Below are positions 15,359 to 23,506 of a DNA stretch of 40,088 nt, in pieces (positions within the stretch are counted from its first letter, which is position 1; every line of letters begins with the position of its first letter). The DNA lies in NCBI RefSeq assembly GCF_009377185.1, contig NZ_VJZC01000032.1, positions 1-40,088 of the forward strand, read 5' to 3'. The notes below the pieces were generated by a model, which did not search any database, was not told the origin of the DNA, and worked only from the letters and a program-made list of their open reading frames with translations. The DNA is from Streptomyces spongiae. GTDB taxonomy: Bacteria > Actinomycetota > Actinomycetes > Streptomycetales > Streptomycetaceae. The translations under genes and the position numbers were made by a program.

Positions 15359-16471
15359 TCAGTTCATCGTCGCGCCGATGGTGGTGCTGCCCGTGGTCAG
15401 GAACGTGGTCACGGGCAGCGCGCCGCCCGACTGCCGGGCGTTGTACGTGCTCGACGCGTCCGTGGAGCGGAAGGCGGGCGTGGAGATACCCGAGTCCCAG
15501 TTGTTGCCGGCCGAGACCACCGACGAGCCCTTGTTCACGGAGCCGGAGCCGTTGCTCACCGCCAGGTTCTTGCCGAGCCGGGCGGCGCCCGTGGCGAAGT
15601 AGTAGCCCCACTTGGCGTTCGCGTAGGCCGTGGTGCGGTTGATGACGATGGCGCCCTTGTTGCTGTTCTCCGTGAAGCCGTTACCGGCGTTGTCCCAGGC
15701 CGCCGAGTTGTTGACGACGTGCGCGACGACCTCGCCGTCGCCGCCCAGCTTGTAGCCGTTGCCGTCACCAGCGAACGCCGAGTCGCCCCAGCGGTTCTTG
15801 CCGTTGCCCATGGCCCAGGTGTGCTCGACGGTGACCGGGGACGAGAAGGACCAGAAGTCGAGGCCGTCGTCGGAGTTGTTGTAGAGGCGGGCGCCGGTGA
15901 CCAGGTTGCCGCTGCCGGAGCCGAACTTGATGGCGATGCCGTCCGCGTTCTCGCCGTGGTTGGCCGGGTCGTAGTGGCCGTAGGAGTCGAGGTTGCGGAC
16001 GGTGTTGTTCACCGTCCCGTCCCCGGTGAGGGTGAAGCCGGAGTCGCCGCCGTTGATGGTCTTGATGGTGTTCCAGGTGGTGCCGGTGCAGGACTGGCAG
16101 ACGACCGCGCTGTCCGGGGAGTTCTGGAAGGTGATGTTGGAGACGTTCCAGTAGTCGGCGGTCAGCTTGAAGATCCAGTCGCCGTCGGGGAGGCTCCCGC
16201 CGTCGATCTTCACGGTCTCCGAGCCGTACGCGGTGAGCGTGATCGGGCTGGAGGAGGTGCCGTTCTGGGTGGACTGGAGGGTGGCCGTCGGGTAGTAGGT
16301 GCCGCCTCGCACCTGGATCACGGTGCCGGCGGTGGCGTTCTTGATCGCGTTGGACAGGTCGGTGGAGTTGCTGACGACCACGGTCGCGGCCTGGGCCTGG
16401 GTGGGCAGGACGGCGAGGCCGGCGCCGAGGGCGAGAGCCGATGCGAGGGTGAGAGCGGTACGACGAGGCAT
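15359..16471 (-). CDS. Secreted pectate lyase-like right-handed beta-helix, family PL9
   Basis: 370 residues. A classical signal peptide ends at TQAQAA (about 24-29). The beta-helix repeats the same signatures as its paralogue at 11699: GGDSGFTLTGDG, ENADGIAIKFGSGSGNLV, YNNSDDGLDFW and VEHTWAMGNGKNRWG. A CQSCTG segment (about residue 125) is absent from the paralogue. GGACC precedes the ATG. It is the last gene of the minus-strand series, 38 bases after the esterase stop. The two PL9 genes flank the double GH43, suggesting duplication and rearrangement. Confidence 0.92.
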   Translation of the reverse strand: MPRRTALTLASALALGAGLAVLPTQAQAATVVVSNSTDLSNAIKNATAGTVIQVRGGTYYPTATLQSTQNGTSSSPITLTAYGSETVKIDGGSLPDGDWIFKLTADYWNVSNITFQNSPDSAVVCQSCTGTTWNTIKTINGGDSGFTLTGDGTVNNTVRNLDSYGHYDPANHGENADGIAIKFGSGSGNLVTGARLYNNSDDGLDFWSFSSPVTVEHTWAMGNGKNRWGDSAFAGDGNGYKLGGDGEVVAHVVNNSAAWDNAGNGFTENSNKGAIVINRTTAYANAKWGYYFATGAARLGKNLAVSNGSGSVNKGSSVVSAGNNWDSGISTPAFRSTDASSTYNARQSGGALPVTTFLTTGSTTIGATMN

Positions 16472-16509
16472 GGAAGTGGGGTCCTTACGTCGTGAGTGGG
16501 GACGGTGGA

Positions 16510-17673
16510 TCACAGGACGGTGTCGAGCCATGTGAAGACCTCGTCCTGCATGGGTGCGGTGAACACATGGCCCAGATCGGGCCAGACCTTGGTGTGCAAC
16601 CGCTCCCCGGCGTGACGTGAGCGCCAGACGGCGCGCAGCTTCTCGTACGCGACCTGGACACCCTCCGCGGTGAACAGGGAGTCCTGGGCGCCGTGGAAGA
16701 AGAGCATCGGCTTGGGGGCGGCGATGCTCGCCACGTCGGGGAAGTCGAGATGCCGGGCGAGCCCGGGGTGGAGCATGTAGTAGGAGGACTGGCCGCGCAG
16801 GATGTTGTTGCCGGGCACCATGACCTCCTTCAGCCCGGTCATCCAGCACACGCTCGCCGCGGCCGCGACGTCGTCGCTGAGCGCGGCGGTCTGCCAGGCG
16901 CGGAAGGCGCCCATGGAGAACCCGAGGGCCGCGACCCGCCTCCGGTCCACCCGGTCGAGCCCGGCCAGGAAGCGCGCGGCACGCACGTCCTCCCTGGCCA
17001 TGAGCCCTGCGAGCGACGAGCCGAGGTTGTAGAAGTTGCTCGCGAGGGCCTGCTGCTGCTCGTAGGTGACCGGCCCCCGGTCCCCCCAGCCGAGGGCGTC
17101 CAGGGCTAGGACGACGTACCCGCGCCGGGCCAGTTCGTCGCCGACGAACCGTCCGCTGAAGTACCGGTCCGCCCACGCCTGCGCGGAGGCGAGCCGCGTC
17201 TCGCCGTCGCCCCAGGGCCGGACCAGCTTCTCCTTGCCGATGTCGAACTTCGCGCCGTGGTCGTGGAGCAGCAGCACGGCGGGGAACGGTCCGGTGCCGT
17301 GCGGGGTGAGCAGGACTCCGCGGACACGCTCGTAGCGGGTGAGGGCGAGGGTGACCGACTCCCGTGAGTAGCCGTCGGCTTCGGCACGTGCTCCGAACTC
17401 GGGGGCGTACGGCGTCCCGTCGTCCGGGCCCACGAGCAGGTGCTCCTCGACCTTCGCGCGGGCGGCTCGCCGCCAGGCCCGGAAGTCCCGGATCGGAGAG
17501 GTGCCCCAGGCCAGCGGGAAGCGGAGCTCCTCCTTGAGCGCCGGGTGGAAGTCGGGCAGCGCGCCCTCCACGACGCCCGCCTGGGCACGGGAGGGCTCGG
17601 CCCCGGCGAACAGCGCCGCCCCGGCGGCCCCCGCCACGAACGCCCGCCGCCCCACGGGGTCACGGGCACTCAT
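16510..17673 (-). CDS. Secreted alpha/beta-hydrolase esterase (acetyl/feruloyl-type, pectin-associated)
   Basis: 387 residues. A Tat-type signal (GRRAFVAGAAGAAL) precedes an alpha/beta-hydrolase fold. The catalytic set is visible: nucleophile Ser in GFSMGAF, Asp in HGAQDSLF and His in DLGHVF. It resembles the abhydrolase_7/acetyl-xylan-esterase-like group often found in pectin loci. Removal of acetyl or other ester groups from pectin side chains is an inference from neighbours. Its start overlaps the end of the upstream pectinesterase by 14 bases. Confidence 0.8.
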   Translation of the reverse strand: MSARDPVGRRAFVAGAAGAALFAGAEPSRAQAGVVEGALPDFHPALKEELRFPLAWGTSPIRDFRAWRRAARAKVEEHLLVGPDDGTPYAPEFGARAEADGYSRESVTLALTRYERVRGVLLTPHGTGPFPAVLLLHDHGAKFDIGKEKLVRPWGDGETRLASAQAWADRYFSGRFVGDELARRGYVVLALDALGWGDRGPVTYEQQQALASNFYNLGSSLAGLMAREDVRAARFLAGLDRVDRRRVAALGFSMGAFRAWQTAALSDDVAAAASVCWMTGLKEVMVPGNNILRGQSSYYMLHPGLARHLDFPDVASIAAPKPMLFFHGAQDSLFTAEGVQVAYEKLRAVWRSRHAGERLHTKVWPDLGHVFTAPMQDEVFTWLDTVL

Positions 17674-18691
17674 ACGGCCTCCAGTCCCCGAGGTAGGTCT
17701 CCCGGGTGTGCGACCGGGCCTCCGCGTCGCTGAGCTGGGGCCGGTTCCCCGGCACCGAAATGACCGATCCGGGACCGGAGTTGGCGTACTCGCGAAAGCG
17801 CATGGTCTGCCACGGGTACTGCTCTCGCATGTTGATGTACGGCGTCACCGCGTCGATCCCCGGCCCCAGCCAGGTGTCCCTGACGACCAGCGACGGCCAG
17901 GCGGTCGTCTCGTACGTGGGCACCCACGGGCGCGCGATCTTGTACGCCGTGTCCTCGGCGCCGGAGGTGACGCGGCCCCGCACGGCCAGGAAGCCGTAGG
18001 GGTTCGCGCGGGCCGTCGAGGGCGCGAAGACCATGCCCTCCGGTGTGAAGTCGACGTCCCGGTCGAGGGCGTGGAAGTGGCAGTGCTCGAAGACCGCCCG
18101 TGCCCGCCCGAACACGAAGTCGACGTCGCCCTCGACGTAGCAGTCCCGGTAGTACTGCCGGTCGAAGGCGGTCAGCGCGGTCGTGTCCGCGAACAGCGTG
18201 TCCTGGTGGGCGAGGAACCGCACCCCCTCGAACCGCGAACGGTCCCCGGTGACGTACGCGGCCACCGCCTGCGTCCCCGTGATGTCGGGGTGGTCCGCCC
18301 GCAGCCAGTCGTTGGCGAGGGTCAGGTCGCGTACGGTCAGCCCGGGCGCCGCCGAGGTGAAGGTGGCAGAACCCGCGGTGCCGTACGTCGTGCCGTCGGG
18401 CTTCGTCGTGCCGTTGGCGTTGTCGTACACGATCACGGCGGCACGCGGATCGCGACTGGCGCCGCGAAGGGTCAACTCCCCCTTGTCGGCGGGGATGTTG
18501 ACGACTTCGCGGTACGTCCCCGGGTGCACGACGATCGTCCAGCCGTCGCCGTCCACGGCGTCCACCGCGTCCTGGACGGAGCCCCCGGGGCGCACGTGCA
18601 GGACGCGGCGCCGTGCGTCCGCGAAGGCGGGGGTCGTGCCGACGGCCACCAGACCGCCGGCGATCCCGGTGAGCAGGGTGCGCCGCCGCAT
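17660..18691 (-). CDS. Secreted pectin methylesterase, family CE8
   Basis: 343 residues. A Tat-type signal (MRRRTLLTGIAGG) precedes a CE8 beta-helix with the full active site: Gln141 (GTQA), Gln163 and catalytic Asp164 (AHQDTL), second catalytic Asp191 (DFVFG) and Arg254 (ARPW). It hydrolyses galacturonate methyl esters, releasing methanol and making pectin accessible to the lyases. The start follows the stop of a paralogous CE8 gene by one base (TGA-C-ATG), so the pair is a coupled tandem duplication. Confidence 0.94.
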   Translation of the reverse strand: MRRRTLLTGIAGGLVAVGTTPAFADARRRVLHVRPGGSVQDAVDAVDGDGWTIVVHPGTYREVVNIPADKGELTLRGASRDPRAAVIVYDNANGTTKPDGTTYGTAGSATFTSAAPGLTVRDLTLANDWLRADHPDITGTQAVAAYVTGDRSRFEGVRFLAHQDTLFADTTALTAFDRQYYRDCYVEGDVDFVFGRARAVFEHCHFHALDRDVDFTPEGMVFAPSTARANPYGFLAVRGRVTSGAEDTAYKIARPWVPTYETTAWPSLVVRDTWLGPGIDAVTPYINMREQYPWQTMRFREYANSGPGSVISVPGNRPQLSDAEARSHTRETYLGDWRPYECP

Positions 18692-18692
18692 G

Positions 18693-19802
18693 TCAGCACC
18701 CCTTCCAGGGGGCCCAGTCGCCGAGGTACACCTCGCGGGTGTGCGACCCGGCGTCGGCGGCGCTCAGCTGGGGCCGGTTCTCGGGCACGGAGATCACCGC
18801 GCCCGGCCCGGTGTTGCGGTACTCGGCGAACCGCTGGTCCTGCCAGGGGAACCCGGAGGACATGGTGGTGTAGGGCGCCACCGCGTCGATACCGGAGCCG
18901 AGGCGGGTCTCGCGCACGGTCAGCATGGGGCGGGCGGTGGTGTCGGAGCTGGGCACCCACGGGCGGGCCAGTTTGTAGTAGCCCTCGGGCGCCTCACTGG
19001 TGACGCGGCTCCCGGTCACGAGGTAGCCGCGCGAGTTGGCAACCGCGGTGGACGGCGCGAAGACGAAACCGTACGGGGCCGCGGTCAGATCCGTGCGGGT
19101 CAGGGTGCGGAAGTGGCAGCGCTCGAACACGGCGGTGGCCCGCCCGAACACGAAGTCCACGTCCCCTTCGGCGTAGCACTCCCGGAAGTACTGGCGGGCG
19201 AACGTGCCGAGCGCCATCGAGTCGGCGTACAGCGTGTCCTGGTGCCCGAGGAACCGGCACCGCACGAACGCCGACCGGTCCCCCTGCACCTTGATGGCGA
19301 CGGCCTGGGTGCCGCTGATCTCGGGGTGGTCGGCGCGGAGCCAGTCGTTGGCGAAGGTGATGTCCCGCGCGTTGAACCCGTCGGCCTGCACGAGGGTGGT
19401 CGCCGACCCGGTCGTGCCGTAGGTGCCGCCACCGGGCTTCGGGGTGCCGGCGGCGTTGTCGTAGACGACCACGACGTCCCGCGCGTCACCCGAGGCCCCG
19501 ATCCAGGTCATCCCGGTACGGGCGACACTCACGGCGACCGTCTCGCGGTACGTGCCCGATGCGATGACCAGCGTGTATCCGCTCCCGTCGGCGGCGGTCA
19601 CGGCGGCCTGGACGGTGGTGTGGTCACCGAGCCCGCCGGGATGGACGTACAGGGTCTTCTCGCTCAGCCGGGCGGACGGCGACCCGTACCGCCCGAAGGG
19701 GGACCGGCCGCGCGCGTGGGCGGTCCCGCCCGTCCCCAGGGCGAGCGCGGCCCCGACACCGGCGATCACGAACGAACGCCTGCTCAGTGATGTCAGGCTC
19801 AT
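18693..19802 (-). CDS. Secreted pectin methylesterase, family CE8
   Basis: 369 residues from the ATG at 19802. A Tat motif (SRRSFVIAGVG) and a signal end near AHA precede a CE8 domain with Gln166, Gln188, Asp189 (GHQDTL), Asp216 (DFVFG) and Arg280 (ARPW). Close paralogue of the downstream gene (for example ADHPEISGTQAVA against ADHPDITGTQAVA). The frame is open further upstream to 19934, but that extension lacks a signal sequence. It lies 34 bases after the PL1 stop. Confidence 0.93.
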   Translation of the reverse strand: MSLTSLSRRSFVIAGVGAALALGTGGTAHARGRSPFGRYGSPSARLSEKTLYVHPGGLGDHTTVQAAVTAADGSGYTLVIASGTYRETVAVSVARTGMTWIGASGDARDVVVVYDNAAGTPKPGGGTYGTTGSATTLVQADGFNARDITFANDWLRADHPEISGTQAVAIKVQGDRSAFVRCRFLGHQDTLYADSMALGTFARQYFRECYAEGDVDFVFGRATAVFERCHFRTLTRTDLTAAPYGFVFAPSTAVANSRGYLVTGSRVTSEAPEGYYKLARPWVPSSDTTARPMLTVRETRLGSGIDAVAPYTTMSSGFPWQDQRFAEYRNTGPGAVISVPENRPQLSAADAGSHTREVYLGDWAPWKGC

Positions 19803-19836
19803 GTCAGCAGAAGCTCTGTGAGGAGTGGATGCCACG

Positions 19837-21138
19837 TCAGCAGACCTTTCCGGCACCCGCGCGGCTCCCGACGATCCCCGGCACGGCCCGCGGCGAGTCG
19901 ACCTTCGTCCGCAGCGTCGGCGTCCACCCGGCACCGGACTGGAGGGTCTCCCCGGGGATCTCGGCGTTGTGGACCGCGATCAGATCCGTCAACTTCCCAT
20001 TGACGTAGTTGTTCCCGGCGGTGAGCGGCGCCTCGTTCCACTTCTTCAGGGTCTTGCCGACGCCGACCCCCGCCGGGAGGGAGAACGCGTTGTCCGTGGC
20101 GTACAGCCGCGAGGACGCGCCGATGCCGAAGACGTAGGCGAACGGCTGGTCCTTCGTCACCACGAAGTGGTTGTTGTACGAGTCGACCTGCCCGAACCGG
20201 ACACGCGGGGCGCGCTCGACGATGCCCTCGAAGCGGTTGTGGTGCAGCGTGACCTTGAGCTTGCCCGAGTCGGTGGAGCCGGCGCTGTCGCTGTTGCCGA
20301 TCAGCATGGTCTTGTCGTGGTCCTTGAACGAGTTCCAGGACACCGTCACGTGGTTGGCGCCGCGCACGATGTCGACCAGGCCGTCGTGCTGCTGGTAGAC
20401 CTTGCCGAAGTACGACGGCAGGGTGCTGTCCGGGTAGCGGCCGTCGGTGAGCGTGTTGTGGTCGATCCACACGTGGGTGGAGCCGTAGACGACCACGCCG
20501 TCGTACTCGGAGTTCCAGGCGCCGGTCTTGTTGTCGTCCGTCGGGTCCCACTGCGGGAAGCAGTCGATCGGGGCCTCGATGGTGAGGTTGCGGAGGATGA
20601 CGTTGTCGACGCCCTTGATCTGGAGGCTGCCGCCGAGGATGCCCGAGCCCTTCCCGACACCGACGATGGTGGTGTTGGCGGGCACGTTGGCCTTGATGGC
20701 CTGGTCCTGGTTGGCGGCCGACGCGGCCCGCAGGTCCTCCTGCTCGCCGCTGACCGGATTGTCGTGGCCCCAGACGGCGGGGTCGTAGTCGGCGAGGTAC
20801 TGCTGGAAGTCGTACCCCTGGGCCGCGAACGCGTCACAGCCCTCGGACACGGCGTCGATCACCCCCTTGACCTTGATGATCTTGGGCGCGCTCCCCCCGT
20901 CCTTGAGAGCGGCCTTGAACTCCTCCCAGGTGGTGACGGTGTAGACGTGCGCGGCATCGGCAGCGGAGCCACCGGTGGTACCGGCACCCTCGGAGCCCCA
21001 CCCGTCACCCGCGGCGAGGGTCTCGCTTGCGAGGTCGCGGTCCTGCGCGTGGGCGACGGGGCCGGTGACGGCGAGGACGAGGGCGGTGCATCCAAGAACG
21101 GATGTCATGACATGGGCATGCCAGATACGGGGACGCAT
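19837..21138 (-). CDS. Secreted pectate lyase, family PL1
   Basis: 433 residues. The signal peptide ends near AHAQD (about 29-33). The PL1 beta-helix shows VWIDHNTL (223-230) and the catalytic RAPRVRFGQVDSYNN block (Arg309, Arg314). Upstream, residues 185-215 carry the ENLTI-like stretch and acidic calcium-binding positions. It cleaves polygalacturonate by beta-elimination with calcium. AAAGGAA precedes the ATG; the leader shares the word CTTCGAAAGG with the upstream esterase gene. It is a paralogue of the PL1 at 29177. Confidence 0.94.
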   Translation of the reverse strand: MRPRIWHAHVMTSVLGCTALVLAVTGPVAHAQDRDLASETLAAGDGWGSEGAGTTGGSAADAAHVYTVTTWEEFKAALKDGGSAPKIIKVKGVIDAVSEGCDAFAAQGYDFQQYLADYDPAVWGHDNPVSGEQEDLRAASAANQDQAIKANVPANTTIVGVGKGSGILGGSLQIKGVDNVILRNLTIEAPIDCFPQWDPTDDNKTGAWNSEYDGVVVYGSTHVWIDHNTLTDGRYPDSTLPSYFGKVYQQHDGLVDIVRGANHVTVSWNSFKDHDKTMLIGNSDSAGSTDSGKLKVTLHHNRFEGIVERAPRVRFGQVDSYNNHFVVTKDQPFAYVFGIGASSRLYATDNAFSLPAGVGVGKTLKKWNEAPLTAGNNYVNGKLTDLIAVHNAEIPGETLQSGAGWTPTLRTKVDSPRAVPGIVGSRAGAGKVC

Positions 21139-21183
21139 GTGTGCGGGTTCCTTTCGAAGAATGAGGGGGGCCGGTGCCGCATC

Positions 21184-21197
21184 AGGGGCGCGGGGAA
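21184..21197. repeat. Truncated copy of the dispersed hairpin element
   Basis: AGGGGCGCGGGGAAC matches one arm and the junction of the element at 22021; the second arm is missing. It lies directly 3' of the SGNH esterase stop, in the same orientation as the other copies. Confidence 0.55.
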
Positions 21198-21992
21198 CTA
21201 CGCCTCCGGCCAAGTGATCCAGGACTCCGGGATCTCGTCGTCCAGCCGACGGACATCCCGCGGCGTCAACACCCGCCGACGCAGCAACTCACCCGCCACC
21301 AGCCGGGCCACGGCGATCGCCCCCGGCGGATTGAAATGCGTGTTGTCCTGCTCGGTCCCGGTCCAGTTGAAGTACTTCTTGGTCTCCTCGACACCGAGCC
21401 GCTGCCACAGGGCGATGGACAGCGCCTGGATGTCGAGCAGTGCGACGCCCTCCTCCTCGGCGAGGGCCCGCATGGCCGCCGGATAGTCGCCGTGGGTCGG
21501 CAGCGCTTTGCCGTCCGGGTCGAACTTCCTGCGCTCGACGGAGGTGGCGAGCACAGGACGGGCCCCGCGGGCGCGCGCCCCGTCGACGTACAGACGCAAG
21601 TAGTCCTGGTACGTCGTCCAGGGCTCGGTGTAGCGCGCGGGATCGGCGGCCTTGGAGTCGTTGTGCCCGAACTGGATCACGAGGAAGTCGCCGGGCCGGA
21701 CGACGTCGAGGATGGCGTCCAGCCGCCCCTCGTCGACGAAGCTCTTCGAACTCCGCCCGTTCACCGCATGGTTGGCGACCGGCACGTCCTTGCTCAGAAA
21801 GAAGGGGAGAGCCATGCCCCAGCCGGTCTCGGGGGCCGCGTCCGCGTACTTCTGGGCGGCGGTGGAGTCACCGGCGATGTAAACCGTCCGTACGCGACGG
21901 GAACCTGAGGAGGCCGTGGCGGGCGTAGCCGCGACGGCAAGAGGAACAGCGGCGAGCGCCGCGGTGGTGACCTGTCTGCGGGTGAGTGACAC
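21198..21992 (-). CDS. Secreted rhamnogalacturonan acetylesterase-like SGNH hydrolase (CE12)
   Basis: 264 residues from the GTG at 21992, which has GAAAGG 7 bases upstream. A Tat-like signal (TRRQVTTAALAAVP) precedes an SGNH fold: block I GDST (Ser43), block III FGHND (108-112) and block V DNTHF (Asp216, His219). The family removes acetyl groups from the rhamnogalacturonan I backbone, complementing the CE8 methylesterases. The 106-base gap to the upstream binding-protein gene holds a hairpin element, so a partial transcriptional break is possible here. Confidence 0.9.
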   Translation of the reverse strand: MSLTRRQVTTAALAAVPLAVAATPATASSGSRRVRTVYIAGDSTAAQKYADAAPETGWGMALPFFLSKDVPVANHAVNGRSSKSFVDEGRLDAILDVVRPGDFLVIQFGHNDSKAADPARYTEPWTTYQDYLRLYVDGARARGARPVLATSVERRKFDPDGKALPTHGDYPAAMRALAEEEGVALLDIQALSIALWQRLGVEETKKYFNWTGTEQDNTHFNPPGAIAVARLVAGELLRRRVLTPRDVRRLDDEIPESWITWPEA

Positions 21993-22020
21993 GGGGGTGC
22001 CTTTCGAAGTGGTGGGCGAG

Positions 22021-22067
22021 CCCCGCGCCCCTTTAGGGGCGCGGGGAACTGCGCGACAAGCCACAAC
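22021..22067. repeat. Dispersed 3'-flanking hairpin element, copy 2
   Basis: CCCCGCGCCCCT and AGGGGCGCGGGG (22021-22046) form a perfect 12-bp stem with a 2-base loop, followed by AACTGCGCGACAAGCCACAA. It lies between the binding-protein stop and the esterase start and may attenuate or terminate the upstream transcript. Confidence 0.8.
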
Positions 22068-22098
22068 GGGCCGTCAGCCGAAAACCCGACCTGCAGAA

Positions 22099-23451
22099 CT
22101 ACGAACCCTTCTGCTCATTCCACTCGGACTGCGCCTTGTTCAGCTGGTCGGCCAACGTGTCCAAGAACTCCTTGGCACTCATGGACCCGTTCACCACCTT
22201 CTGGAAGTTCGGCTCGTTGTCCGTCTTCGAGATCGTGTTCCAGTCCGGCAGGTAGTACGGCAACTGCACGATCGTCGTGGAACCGTCCGTCAGCGCCTCG
22301 GCAGCCAGCTTCGTCGGTTCGGACTTGGAGATCCACGCGTCCTTCGCGGCGTCGTTGTTGGACGGCACCTGCCCCGCGGACTCGTTGAACTTGGAGTTCT
22401 CCGCCTTCGAGGTGGCGAACTCGATGAACTTCCAGGCGGCCTCCTTGTTCTTGGATGCCTTGAACACGCCGAGCCCATCAACGGGGTTGGACACCTGGAC
22501 CCGCTTACCGGCGGAGCCAACAGGCTGCGGGATGCCACGGAACTTGTCGACGCCGAGCGCCTTCACATGGTCCTGGTAGGAGCCCAGGTTGTGGTTCAGC
22601 ATTCCGATGGTGCCGGAGTCCCACTGGGCGACCATCTTGGTGAAGTCGTTGTTGAGGTCGGCCGCGGGGGTGACCTTCTTGTAGAGGCCGACGTACTTCT
22701 CCAGGGCCTCCACGTTCTTCGGGTCGTTGACCGTGGTCTTCTCACCGCTGGAGTCCCAGAACGACGTGATGCCGGACTGCCCGTACATCGCGTCCAGCGC
22801 CTGCGCGATGGAGCCGGCGCCACCGCGGATGGTGTAGCCGAACTCGTTCTTGCCCTTGTCGGTGAGCTTGTCCGCGGCCTCGTAGAACTTGTCCCAGGTG
22901 GTCGGCTCGTCCAGGCCCGCCTTCTTGAACAGGTCGGTGCGGTAGTACAGGACACCGTTGTTCGCGGAGGTCGGGATCGAGTACAGCGTGCCGTCGCCCC
23001 CGCCCGCGGCCTTGAGCGACTCGACCATGTCCTTGTTGAGCTTGCCGCTCAGGGAGGACTTGGAGAGGCGGCTGTCGAGCGGCTCCAGCGCGTTCTGCGC
23101 GGCGAACCCGGCGAGCATCGCCGCGCCGACGCCTCCGACGTCCGGCAGTCCGCCGCCCTGGAGGGAGGTGTCGACCTTGGACTGGTACTCGGTGGCCGCG
23201 ATCCCGACGTACTTGACCTTGATGTCCGGGTTCGCCTTCTCGAAGTCGGCGATGATCTCCTTCCAGATGTCGGTGCGGACACCGCCGTTGTTGTCCCAGA
23301 AGACGATCTCTCCCTTGCCGCTGCCCTCGGCGCCCTTGTCACCGGCCGCGCCGCTGCCGTCGTCGCCGCAGGCGGTGGCGGTCAGGGCGAGGGCGGATCC
23401 CAGGGCGACGGCGATGGCGGCGCGCCTGCTTCTGCGAATGCTGATCTTCAT
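22099..23451 (-). CDS. ABC transporter sugar-binding lipoprotein
   Basis: 450 residues. A lipoprotein signal (RRSRRAAIAVALGSALALTATAC, lipid-anchored Cys28) precedes a type 1 extracellular sugar-binding fold (IVFWDNNGGVRTDIWKEII, then FEKANPDIKVKYV). It would deliver pectin-derived oligosaccharides to the permeases encoded at 30472-32309. Its gene is separated from them by five enzyme genes and has its own 55-base leader with an inverted repeat. AGAAGAG precedes the ATG. The ligand is inferred from context. Confidence 0.93.
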   Translation of the reverse strand: MKISIRRSRRAAIAVALGSALALTATACGDDGSGAAGDKGAEGSGKGEIVFWDNNGGVRTDIWKEIIADFEKANPDIKVKYVGIAATEYQSKVDTSLQGGGLPDVGGVGAAMLAGFAAQNALEPLDSRLSKSSLSGKLNKDMVESLKAAGGGDGTLYSIPTSANNGVLYYRTDLFKKAGLDEPTTWDKFYEAADKLTDKGKNEFGYTIRGGAGSIAQALDAMYGQSGITSFWDSSGEKTTVNDPKNVEALEKYVGLYKKVTPAADLNNDFTKMVAQWDSGTIGMLNHNLGSYQDHVKALGVDKFRGIPQPVGSAGKRVQVSNPVDGLGVFKASKNKEAAWKFIEFATSKAENSKFNESAGQVPSNNDAAKDAWISKSEPTKLAAEALTDGSTTIVQLPYYLPDWNTISKTDNEPNFQKVVNGSMSAKEFLDTLADQLNKAQSEWNEQKGS

Positions 23452-23476
23452 TGAACGGCTCTTCTCTTCTGGATCC

Positions 23477-23490
23477 AACGAGGGTTCGTT
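23477..23490. promoter_or_regulatory. Inverted repeat upstream of the binding-protein gene
   Basis: AACGA-GGGT-TCGTT has perfect 5-bp arms, 25 bases upstream of the binding-protein start, in the short gap after the lyase-esterase fusion. It is a candidate operator for separate control of the abundant binding protein. Confidence 0.35.
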
Positions 23491-23506
23491 ATGAAGTTGT
23501 GGGGGG

